Source: Ruminococcus sp. UBA3280
GTDB lineage: Bacteria > Bacillota > Clostridia > Oscillospirales > Ruminococcaceae
Direction of reading: 5' to 3'
Assembly (NCBI GenBank): GCA_002362175.1
Contig: DETU01000087.1
Span: 1,825-18,683, forward strand
DNA length: 16,859 nt
Shown here: positions 7,351 to 14,450 of the stretch, piece by piece
How positions within the stretch are numbered: the stretch's first letter is position 1
Layout: each line of letters starts with the position of its first letter
Notes under the pieces: model-generated
What the model was told of the DNA's origin: nothing
What the model saw: the letters and a program-made list of their open reading frames with translations, nothing else
Databases searched by the model: none
Made by a program: the position numbers and the translations under genes

Positions 7351-7392
7351 GAAAAATCACTCTCTTTCTACAAAATTTTTATACCGAAAACT

Positions 7393-7421
7393 ATTTTATC
7401 ACTTTTATCTATGGATTTCAA
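7393..7421 (-). promoter_or_regulatory. Promoter of the antiporter gene
   Basis: On the minus strand, TTGAAA (7416-7421), a 17-base spacer and TAAAAT (7393-7398) fit a sigma-A promoter and lead into the antiporter gene after about 35 bases of leader. Confidence 0.8.
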
Positions 7422-7452
7422 TACCTATTTTAAAATTTCTATCACAAATTTA

Positions 7453-7481
7453 TTGCACATTACTTTAATTTATGATATAAT
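7453..7481 (+). promoter_or_regulatory. Promoter of the hen1-pnkp operon
   Basis: TTGCAC (7453-7458), a 17-base spacer and a perfect TATAAT (7476-7481) form a sigma-A promoter. Transcription should start near 7488. The two -35 boxes of the divergent promoters are 31 bases apart. No clear operator is seen between them. Confidence 0.85.
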
Positions 7482-7524
7482 TATTTCAGCTATGGAGGAA
7501 AATTTTTTAAAGGAGTGAAAATAT

Positions 7525-8913
7525 TTGCTTTTAACTATCACGTATGAAGGACAGAATACACAGGATTTGGGCTATTTGCTGCACAAAAATCCTTACCGTT
7601 CACAGCAGTTTGAACTTAATTCGGGAATGGCTTACGTCTTTTATCCCGAAGTCTCGGACGAACGCACTACAGTCGCTTTACTGCTTGACATCAACCCGAT
7701 AGACCTCGCAAAAGGTAAACTCGGTTCTAAGAACGGCGGACTTTTTGACTATGTCAACGACCGTCCGTATACTGCTTCTTCTTTTATGAGTACGGCAATT
7801 TCACGTATTTTCGGCACTGCCATGAACGGTAGATGCGATAAGAAACAGGAACTTGCAGACAGTCCCATTAAACTTACCACCTGTATTCACATGATTCAGG
7901 GAAAAGACGAGTTTGCAAGAAAAATCTTTGAACCACTCGGATATACCGTCCAAACTTCAAAGACAATACTTGACAGTAAATTTGAAGAATGGGGAGAAAG
8001 TCCGTATATAAACATTACAATAAGCGGTACTGTAAAACTTTCCGACCTGCTTAATCATATCTATGTGCTTATTCCCGTTTTTGACAAACAGAAACATTAT
8101 TACATCAGTGAGGACGAAATTGACAAACTTCTTTCCCACGGCGGTGAATGGCTTGCTTCTCACCCTGCACGTGATGAAATAGTTTACCGCTATTTCCTTA
8201 TGAAAAAAAGTTATGCACATAGAGCAATTGACCATCTGCTTGAAAGTGAACCGACAGACGATGAGACGACAGACGAAAACGTTTCCGAAGAAGTAAAGGA
8301 ACGCACGATTTCCCTCAATACTCAGCGTATGGAGGCTGTAAAAAATGCTGTTCTTGAAAGCGGTGCGACAAGTGTTATAGACCTTGGGTGCGGAGAATGT
8401 CGCCTGACTAAAATTCTCCTCAACGAAAAACAAATACAGAAAGTAACCGCCGCAGATGTTTCAATTCATGAACTCGAAAAAGCTAAAACAAGACTTCACT
8501 ATGATACCATGCAGTCTTACAGAAAAAACAAGCTTACTCTTATGCAGGCTTCACTTACTTACAGGGATAAACGTTTTTCCGGTTATGACTGTGCGTGTGT
8601 AATTGAAGTAATAGAACATATCGAACCACTAAGAATACCTGCTTTTGAACGTGCGGTTTTTGAGTTTGCAGAACCTAAAACAGTAGTTATCACTACTCCC
8701 AACAGGGAATACAACGAAAACTATGAGTTTCTTAAAACTGATTCACTGCGTCATAACGACCACCGTTTTGAGTGGACGAGAGAAGAGTTCAGAAAGTGGA
8801 CTGAACATATATGCGAAAAATTCGGATATACGGTTAAAATAAGCGGTATCGGCGATTATGACGAAAATCACGGTACACCTACACAGATGGGAGTGTTCAC
8901 AAAATGCGTATAG
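7525..8913 (+). CDS. hen1: 3'-terminal RNA ribose 2'-O-methyltransferase Hen1
   Basis: Bacterial Hen1 methylates the 2'-hydroxyl of the 3'-terminal nucleotide of broken RNA before Pnkp ligates it, so the repaired RNA resists renewed cutting. The protein has 462 residues. The N-terminal half (about 1-240) is the Hen1-specific domain that contacts the Pnkp ligase; the SAM methyltransferase domain begins near 265, with motif I VIDLGCGECR (Asp286-Gly290). The metal site typical of Hen1 is visible as Glu361, Glu364 and His365 in IEVIEHIEP plus His413 in NDHRFEWTREEF. Residues 240-256 are an acidic, Thr-rich hinge. The start is a TTG at 7525 with AAAGGAG nine bases upstream; no ATG fits better. It overlaps pnkp by ten bases, as is usual for this pair. 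Confidence 0.96.
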   Translation: MLLTITYEGQNTQDLGYLLHKNPYRSQQFELNSGMAYVFYPEVSDERTTVALLLDINPIDLAKGKLGSKNGGLFDYVNDRPYTASSFMSTAISRIFGTAMNGRCDKKQELADSPIKLTTCIHMIQGKDEFARKIFEPLGYTVQTSKTILDSKFEEWGESPYINITISGTVKLSDLLNHIYVLIPVFDKQKHYYISEDEIDKLLSHGGEWLASHPARDEIVYRYFLMKKSYAHRAIDHLLESEPTDDETTDENVSEEVKERTISLNTQRMEAVKNAVLESGATSVIDLGCGECRLTKILLNEKQIQKVTAADVSIHELEKAKTRLHYDTMQSYRKNKLTLMQASLTYRDKRFSGYDCACVIEVIEHIEPLRIPAFERAVFEFAEPKTVVITTPNREYNENYEFLKTDSLRHNDHRFEWTREEFRKWTEHICEKFGYTVKISGIGDYDENHGTPTQMGVFTKCV

Positions 8914-11471
8914 AAATACCTGAATTTGCCCTTGTTGCAATGGTCGGGGCAACTTCAAGCGGAAAGACAACCTTTGCAAATACAAAATTCAAACCTACGG
9001 AAGTATTGTCATCTGACTTTTTCCGTGCCATGATTTCGGACGACGAAAACAATCAGAACGTTTCTCATGAAGCTTTTGACCTGCTTTTCTATGCAGCAAA
9101 AAAGCGTCTTGAACTCATGAAACTTACTGTAATCGACGCTACAAATTTACAGCAGTCGGCAAGAAAACAGATTATTAATCTCGCACGTGAGCAGAATGTA
9201 CACAGTGTTGCAATAGTTCTCAATCTGCCTGAAAAAGTTCTCATTGAAAGAAATAATGCACGTGAAAACCGTGGTTTTCCTGAAAGAGTTATCCGCAGTC
9301 ACTGCAATGACCTGCGGAGAAGTATAAAAAATCTTAAACGTGAGGGATTCAGATACGTATATGTACTTAATTCTGTTGAAGATATTGAAAACGCCGAAAT
9401 TGTCCGTACAAAGCTCTGGAACAACAAGCAGGACGAACACGGTCCTTTTGACATTATCGGCGATATTCACGGCTGTTACAACGAACTTAATGAACTTCTT
9501 GACAAACTCGGATATATCCGAAACGAAAACGATATACCTGTTCACCCCGACGGCAGAAAAGTCATTTTTCTCGGAGATTTCTGTGACAGAGGTTCGAATA
9601 ATACAGAAGTTCTCAAACTTGCGATTAACATGGTAAAATCGGGAAACGCACTTGCGGTTGTCGGAAACCATGATGTAAAACTTGTGAAGTATCTGAACGG
9701 AAAAAAAGTACAGCTTACCTATGGTCTTGACAAAACAGCTGAAGAACTTTCACAGCAGAGTGACGACTTCAGAAAAGAAGTCCACGACTTCATGGACAGT
9801 CTTATAAGTCACTATGTTCTTGACGACGGAAAACTTGTCGTGTCCCATGCAGGAATAAAGCAGGAATATATCGGACGTGGTTCTTCACGTGTAAGAGAGT
9901 TCTGTATTTACGGCGAAACTACAGGAGAAACCGATGAATTTGGACTTCCCGTGCGTCTTGACTGGGCTTCCGACTACAGAGGACGTGCCACTATTGTATA
10001 TGGTCATACACCCTCAAATGAAGTACAGGCTGTAAACGGTACTTTCTGTATTGATACAGGTTGTGTTTTCGGCGGAAAACTTACCGCCATGCGTTATCCT
10101 GAAAAAGAATTTATAAGCGTTGACGCACATGAACAGTACTACGAACCCGTAAAACCTCTTGATGCAAATAACAATTCTGATATGGGTGATATGCTTACAG
10201 TCGGTGATTTTCAGGGAAAAATGCATCTTACAACAGAACTTATTCCGTCCGTAAGCATAGATGAAAACAACGCTGCTGCCGCACTAGAGATAATGTCACG
10301 TTTTGCCGCCGACCCACACTGGCTTATTTATTTACCGCCTACTATGTCGCCGTGCGAAACAAGTAAAATTGACGAATGGCTTGAACACCCGCTCGAAGCC
10401 TTTGAATACTACAGAAAAAACGGTATAAAAAATGTAGTCTGTGAAAAGAAGCACATGGGTTCAAGAGCTGTAATAGTTCTTTGTCATAGTACGGAAACCG
10501 CTGAAAGACGTTTTGGCATAAATGACGGAACTTGCGGTATTATATACACAAGAACAGGCAGACGTTTTTTTGACAACGCAGAAACGGAAAAGGAACTGCT
10601 TAAAAGGCTTGACAAAGTTCTTACAGATAACAATTTTTGGAATGACTTCAAAACGGATTGGGTTTGTCTTGATACAGAGCTTATGCCATGGTCTGAAAAG
10701 GCACAGGGACTTATAAGAACACAGTATGCCCCCGTCGGAAATGCAGGACACAGCGTACTCAATTCAGCAGTTGAACTGCTTGAAAAAGCCTGTCAGCGAA
10801 CAAATAACGCCTATGAAGTCGATGAAAAAACTTCAGGACAGAATACAGACCTGAATGAAGTTCTTGAAAAGTTCCGTTTCAAAAGAGATGCTGTCGACAA
10901 GTACATTGATTCCTACAGGGAATACTGCTGGACAGTAAAATCAACCGAAGATTTCAGAATTGCACCATTCCATATACTCGCAGTGGAGGGAAAAACTTTT
11001 GACAATCAACAGCATATATGGCACATGGAAACAATTAAAAAATATATCAGCGGAAATGACCCTGTTTTTATGGCTACTCCGTATATATGCGTTGATACAG
11101 AGGACGAAACAAGTGTTGAAAACGGTGTGAAATGGTGGGAAGAACTCACTGCGTCAGGCGGTGAGGGAATGGTTGTAAAACCTGAATACTACACGGCAAA
11201 ACAGGGTACAAAACTTTTACAGCCTGCTGTAAAATGCAGAGGACGTGAATACCTTAGAATTATTTACGGTCCTGAATATCTTGAACCGAGCAACCTGAAA
11301 AGACTGAAAAAACGTTCTCTTTCAAGAAAGAGAGTCCTTGCACTGAAAGAATTTTCACTGGGTATGGAATCACTGAAAAGGTTTGTGCGGAATGAACCTC
11401 TCTACAGAGTACATGAATGTGTTTTCGGTGTACTGGCGTTTGAAAGCGAACCTGTTGACCCGAGACTTTAA
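8904..11471 (+). CDS. pnkp: Polynucleotide kinase-phosphatase-ligase Pnkp
   Basis: Pnkp is the end-healing and sealing enzyme of bacterial RNA repair. This 855-residue protein has three modules. Kinase: P-loop GATSSGKT (15-22, Lys21) with Asp38 and Arg41 in SSDFFRAM, the same numbers as in the Clostridium thermocellum enzyme as I recall it. Phosphatase (binuclear metallo-esterase): DIIGDIHG (Asp187, His189), FLGDFCDRG (Asp225, Arg229), VVGNHD (Asn255-His256), VSHAG and YGHTP. Ligase (adenylyltransferase): KHMGSR with the nucleotidyl lysine at about Lys516, and GGEGMVVKPE late in the domain. All key residues are intact, so all three activities are expected; ligation is known to need Hen1. The ATG overlaps the hen1 stop region by ten bases and has GGGAG about ten bases upstream. 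Confidence 0.97.
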   Translation: MRIEIPEFALVAMVGATSSGKTTFANTKFKPTEVLSSDFFRAMISDDENNQNVSHEAFDLLFYAAKKRLELMKLTVIDATNLQQSARKQIINLAREQNVHSVAIVLNLPEKVLIERNNARENRGFPERVIRSHCNDLRRSIKNLKREGFRYVYVLNSVEDIENAEIVRTKLWNNKQDEHGPFDIIGDIHGCYNELNELLDKLGYIRNENDIPVHPDGRKVIFLGDFCDRGSNNTEVLKLAINMVKSGNALAVVGNHDVKLVKYLNGKKVQLTYGLDKTAEELSQQSDDFRKEVHDFMDSLISHYVLDDGKLVVSHAGIKQEYIGRGSSRVREFCIYGETTGETDEFGLPVRLDWASDYRGRATIVYGHTPSNEVQAVNGTFCIDTGCVFGGKLTAMRYPEKEFISVDAHEQYYEPVKPLDANNNSDMGDMLTVGDFQGKMHLTTELIPSVSIDENNAAAALEIMSRFAADPHWLIYLPPTMSPCETSKIDEWLEHPLEAFEYYRKNGIKNVVCEKKHMGSRAVIVLCHSTETAERRFGINDGTCGIIYTRTGRRFFDNAETEKELLKRLDKVLTDNNFWNDFKTDWVCLDTELMPWSEKAQGLIRTQYAPVGNAGHSVLNSAVELLEKACQRTNNAYEVDEKTSGQNTDLNEVLEKFRFKRDAVDKYIDSYREYCWTVKSTEDFRIAPFHILAVEGKTFDNQQHIWHMETIKKYISGNDPVFMATPYICVDTEDETSVENGVKWWEELTASGGEGMVVKPEYYTAKQGTKLLQPAVKCRGREYLRIIYGPEYLEPSNLKRLKKRSLSRKRVLALKEFSLGMESLKRFVRNEPLYRVHECVFGVLAFESEPVDPRL

Positions 11472-11484
11472 GAAGGTGTAAAAC

Positions 11485-12108
11485 ATGAATTTCAGAGATA
11501 TTAACGGACAGATTTCCGTGCAAAAAAGCAATACACAAAAATTTGTTTCATATAACAGCAGGTGTTCTTTCCGTGATATAAACAGTACAAAAAATAAGTC
11601 AGAAGAATCAAATACCGAAAATAAAGCTGTTTTGGAACAGATACCGGTTAACAGTACAAGAAGTATCAACATATCACAAAGGAATAACAGTATGTATTCT
11701 CAGCAGGTGAATTTTCCGCAGAATCAGAGTGTGCATTATCAACAGGCAAGTTTCCCGAAAAGTCAGAGTGTTTATCAGCGTCAGAACAGTATACCGCCCG
11801 TTACCGAAAAACCGCAGGATAAGTTCTTATATTATACAAGCAACAATAACAGTAATAATAACAATAATAATATTCCTGTGCCTCCTCCGCTCCCGAAACC
11901 CGACCCTCCGCAACCGCCAAAACCTGAAGTTCCTACTCCGACACCTCCGCCGAAAATGGTAAAGGCTAAACAAACAAATGTCAGAAAAGTTGACCGTTTT
12001 AATGCTGATTTTGGTGCATTCGGAGGTACTTTTGACATGGAATCAGACCAGTCAACACCAATTGCCGATATTCCTGTAATGAATAGCATCGATGACTATA
12101 AATTATAA
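11485..12108 (+). CDS. Hypothetical repeat-rich disordered protein in the RNA-repair operon
   Basis: The family of this 207-residue protein is unknown to me. It starts 13 bases after pnkp with GAAGGTG upstream of the ATG, so it belongs to the operon. It looks largely disordered: a Ser/Asn/Gln-rich N-terminal half, an Asn run (120-129), a Pro-rich tract with PPPLPKP and PTPTPPP (131-157), then a short basic patch KAKQTNVRKVDRF and an acidic C-terminus ending DDYKL. FRDIN occurs twice (3-7 and 29-33). Residues 66-104 are three imperfect 13-residue repeats ending in FP, FP and IP. There is no signal peptide, membrane segment or recognisable enzyme motif. The last 50 residues (RFNADFGAFGGTF) look more conserved in style and may be a docking element. 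The gene overlaps the next one by 17 bases. Confidence 0.75.
   Translation: MNFRDINGQISVQKSNTQKFVSYNSRCSFRDINSTKNKSEESNTENKAVLEQIPVNSTRSINISQRNNSMYSQQVNFPQNQSVHYQQASFPKSQSVYQRQNSIPPVTEKPQDKFLYYTSNNNSNNNNNNIPVPPPLPKPDPPQPPKPEVPTPTPPPKMVKAKQTNVRKVDRFNADFGAFGGTFDMESDQSTPIADIPVMNSIDDYKL
11680..11796 (+). repeat. Three imperfect 39-bp coding repeats (13 residues each)
   Basis: The encoded units are RNNSMYSQQVNFP, QNQSVHYQQASFP and KSQSVYQRQNSIP. They share Ser at position 4, Val/Met at 5, Gln at 9 (and Gln/Arg at 8) and a closing Phe/Ile-Pro. The preceding residues 55-65 (VNSTRSINISQ) could be a decayed fourth unit. The repeats differ too much in DNA to be recent duplications. Confidence 0.7.
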
Positions 12109-12478
12109 TTCTCTTGACTGCGATTTTTTTTGTTCAAGATTTCCTGAATTAAAAGATTTGATAACTGCCGAAAACGAATGGCTCGGCGAAAATCTTCCGC
12201 ACTGTCTTTTCGGTAACATTCTGAATCCGCTTGTCTCCCGACTTCTTAAACAGAACGACTACAAAACAAATTCTCTGCTTAAAAAAATTTTCAGTATGTA
12301 TGAGGAATTTGCGGAGTATGGCGACACAGAAACAAAAAGTCTTTTGCAAGTTACTCTTCTTGAATATCTGTGGGACGAATATATTATATATTCCCGTGCG
12401 TTGCAACTCATGGGTGAGTGTACAAAAGACGTAAACAGAAATATTGCCGATTATTTATCGGTTCCGAAAGAAAAGTAA
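12092..12478 (+). CDS. Small helical protein, DUF7674-like
   Basis: This 128-residue protein is predicted to be almost all helical. The stretch ENLPHCLFGNILNPLV (about 33-48), followed by helices with YEEFAEYGDTETKSLLQ (about 70-86) and VTLLEYLWDE, resembles the layout I know for DUF7674-type proteins (LPH-x-x-FG, then a helix, then a conserved LLxVxxLExL helix). That call is from memory and uncertain. Some of these proteins lie near polymorphic toxin or immunity genes, but their function is unknown. The ATG at 12092 lies 17 bases inside the end of the preceding gene in another frame, with no clear ribosome site, so translation is probably coupled. It is the last gene of the hen1 operon. Confidence 0.8.
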   Translation: MTINYNSLDCDFFCSRFPELKDLITAENEWLGENLPHCLFGNILNPLVSRLLKQNDYKTNSLLKKIFSMYEEFAEYGDTETKSLLQVTLLEYLWDEYIIYSRALQLMGECTKDVNRNIADYLSVPKEK

Positions 12479-12528
12479 AATCCCGCTTATATTATACAAT
12501 ATACGACAAACTATACTAAAATAGAATG

Positions 12529-12557
12529 TTGTAAAAATCATGATTAAATGATATAAT
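12529..12557 (+). promoter_or_regulatory. Possible promoter of a small RNA downstream of the RNA-repair operon
   Basis: TTGTAA (12529-12534), a 17-base spacer and a perfect TATAAT (12552-12557) point right, toward the terminator at 12609-12653. No coding frame with a ribosome site follows. Such matches also occur by chance in AT-rich DNA. Confidence 0.5.
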
Positions 12558-12563
12558 ATTAAT

Positions 12564-12653
12564 ATCGGACATAAACCGAAATAATTTAAATTTCCTACAC
12601 AGCACAAAAAGCCGTCCCATGTTCCATTTCATCGGGGACGGCTTGCTGTTTTT
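12564..12653 (+). ncRNA. Candidate small RNA (about 90 nt)
   Basis: The interval from the predicted start near 12564 to the T-run at 12649-12653 would give a transcript of about 90 nt. It would hold a small hairpin TCGG/CCGA near its 5' end, an AU-rich single-stranded middle, and the strong terminator hairpin. It matches no RNA family I know. The evidence is only the promoter-terminator pair in a 177-base convergent gap. Confidence 0.35.
12606..12653. terminator. Bidirectional intrinsic terminator between convergent operons
   Basis: AAGCCGTCCC (12609-12618) and GGGACGGCTT (12635-12644) form a 10-bp GC-rich stem with a 16-base loop. A T-run follows on the plus strand (12649-12653) and on the minus strand (A-run 12606-12610). 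Flanking CAGC and GCTG can add a lower stem. It serves the hen1 operon from the left and the ABC transporter operon from the right. Confidence 0.9.
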
Positions 12654-12655
12654 AT

Positions 12656-14449
12656 TCAGGCAACAACAAACTGACTATTATATAATTCCGCATAGAAATT
12701 ACCGTTTGCAATAAGTTCGTCGTGACTGCCCTGTTCAATTATATCGCCGTCTTTCATTACAAGAATTATGTCAGCATTTTTAATGGTTGAAAGACGATGT
12801 GCAATTACAAATGACGTTCTGCCGACTGTAAGTTTATCCATAGCTTTCTGAATAACAAGCTCTGTTCTTGTATCAATAGAGGAGGTAGCCTCATCAAGAA
12901 TCAGCATAGGTGCATCTTTTATCATGGCTCTTGCAATAGTAAGCTGTTGTTTCTGACCGTCGGAAAGGTTAAGGGATTCATTAAGTTCAGTATCATAACC
13001 CTGCGGAAGTGTTTCAATAAAGTGCTTCAGACCTACAGCTTCACAAGCTTCATCAAGTTCCCTGTCTGTAACGTTCTCTTTGTTATAGACGAGATTTTCA
13101 CGGATAGTGCCGTTAAAAAGCCATGTATCCTGCAATATCATATCAAACATATCATGAACATACTCACGCTTTATCGACTTTGTTGATACTCCGTCAATAA
13201 GAATATCACCGCCGTCTATTTCATAGAAACGCATAAGCAGGTTTACCATAGTTGTCTTACCTGCTCCGGTAGGTCCTACAATGGCGACTTTCTGTCCTGC
13301 TTTGAGACTTGCGGAAAAATCATGTATAATTGTCTTTTCAGGAGAATAACCGAATTTTACATTGCGGAACTCAACTTCTCCCTTAACATTGCTGATTTTT
13401 TCAGTCTTAGATGATTCGTCTGTCTGTTCCTCGGCTTCAAGCATCTCAAAAACACGCTTTGATGCTGCGGAAGCCTGCTGAATGGAAGTAAGCGACTGTG
13501 CAAATGTACCGAGAGGCTGGGAAAAAAGTCTTGCATAGATTACAAACGCCATAATAGTACCGAGTGTAACGGCATCATTTTCGTTTACAATGAATATAAC
13601 GCCTACTATAAAAATCAAAGCATATGCAAGATTACCTACAAACTGCATAACAGGGTGCATCATACCTGAAAGCCACTGTGATTTCCAGTTGGAATCATAA
13701 AGGCGATTGTTTACTTCGTCAAATTTTTTCTTTTCCTGAGACTTAGCACCGAAAGCGTGGACAATATTATGATTTGTGTAAATTTCTTCAATCTGTCCGT
13801 TCATAATACCCAAGTCTGCCTGTTTACGATTGAAATACTTCTGTGATTTTTTCAGAATAAACGACATGAAAACAAATCCGAGAAGTGATGATACTATTGT
13901 AACAAGTGAAAGAATCCAGTTTGTGCGGAACATCTTGTATATTACTCCGACAAAGAGAGCAAGCGAACTGATTAAATTAGCAGAACTCTGTGAAAGGGTC
14001 TGACTGATAGTATCAACGTCATTTGTAACTCTTGAAAGAATATCGCCCTTTGTAGTAGTATCAAAATAACTAAGGGGAAGGCGGTTTATTTTTTCGTCAA
14101 TATCTGTACGGAGACGCTTTGAAGTTCTTTGGGTTACGGTAGCCGTAATAAACTGCTGTCCGTAATTGAGAACCGCACCCGTTGCATAAATCGCAACAAG
14201 TGTGAAACATATTTTTTCAACTGCTCCCGTATCAATACCCGTAACGATTCCTGCTGTGATTTCGTTCATAAGGTCGCTGATTTTTTCAGGTCCTATAATA
14301 GTGGCTACAGAACCGCCGACGGCAAAAATAATTGCAACGATAATTGCAGGAAGATAACATTTACAATATACGAGTATTTTCTTTATTGCTCCCAAATCAG
14401 CTTTTTCAGGGTGCTGATTTGCCCGCATCATCGGTCTCATAGGTGGCAT
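12656..14449 (-). CDS. ABC exporter half-transporter, second subunit (catalytic ATPase, degenerate signature)
   Basis: This is a type IV (exporter-fold) ABC half-transporter of 597 residues: six membrane helices in about 35-325 and a nucleotide-binding domain from about 355. Walker A is GPTGAGKT (392-399), Walker B is LILDEATSS with catalytic Glu520, and the switch His551 is in IAHRLST. The signature reads LSDGQ (495-499) in place of LSGGQ. With its partner it should form a heterodimer such as TM287/288, BmrCD or LmrCD, which export drugs or lipids. The ATG at 14449 has AGGAG ten bases upstream and begins one base after the upstream stop; a GTG at 14458 is possible but too close to that site. 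A Met/Pro-rich N-terminus (MPPMRPMMRANQHPEK) precedes the first helix. Confidence 0.95.
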   Translation of the reverse strand: MPPMRPMMRANQHPEKADLGAIKKILVYCKCYLPAIIVAIIFAVGGSVATIIGPEKISDLMNEITAGIVTGIDTGAVEKICFTLVAIYATGAVLNYGQQFITATVTQRTSKRLRTDIDEKINRLPLSYFDTTTKGDILSRVTNDVDTISQTLSQSSANLISSLALFVGVIYKMFRTNWILSLVTIVSSLLGFVFMSFILKKSQKYFNRKQADLGIMNGQIEEIYTNHNIVHAFGAKSQEKKKFDEVNNRLYDSNWKSQWLSGMMHPVMQFVGNLAYALIFIVGVIFIVNENDAVTLGTIMAFVIYARLFSQPLGTFAQSLTSIQQASAASKRVFEMLEAEEQTDESSKTEKISNVKGEVEFRNVKFGYSPEKTIIHDFSASLKAGQKVAIVGPTGAGKTTMVNLLMRFYEIDGGDILIDGVSTKSIKREYVHDMFDMILQDTWLFNGTIRENLVYNKENVTDRELDEACEAVGLKHFIETLPQGYDTELNESLNLSDGQKQQLTIARAMIKDAPMLILDEATSSIDTRTELVIQKAMDKLTVGRTSFVIAHRLSTIKNADIILVMKDGDIIEQGSHDELIANGNFYAELYNSQFVVA

Positions 14450-14450
14450 A

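Noticed and set aside
7957..8433. Long open frame of 158 codons on the strand opposite hen1
   Set aside because: It lies wholly inside hen1, has no ribosome site or family features, and its residue bias (Phe, Val, Cys, Ile) is that of an antisense shadow.
11832..12089. Gly- and Leu-rich open frame opposite the Asn/Pro-rich gene
   Set aside because: Its Gly and Leu runs are only the complement of Pro and Asn codons on the plus strand; no start signal is seen.
11485..12478. Toxin-antitoxin or toxin-immunity pair formed by the last two genes of the repair operon
   Set aside because: The overlap is suggestive, but the first protein is disordered and shows no toxin domain or catalytic motif, so I do not call a pair; only the possibility is kept in the findings.
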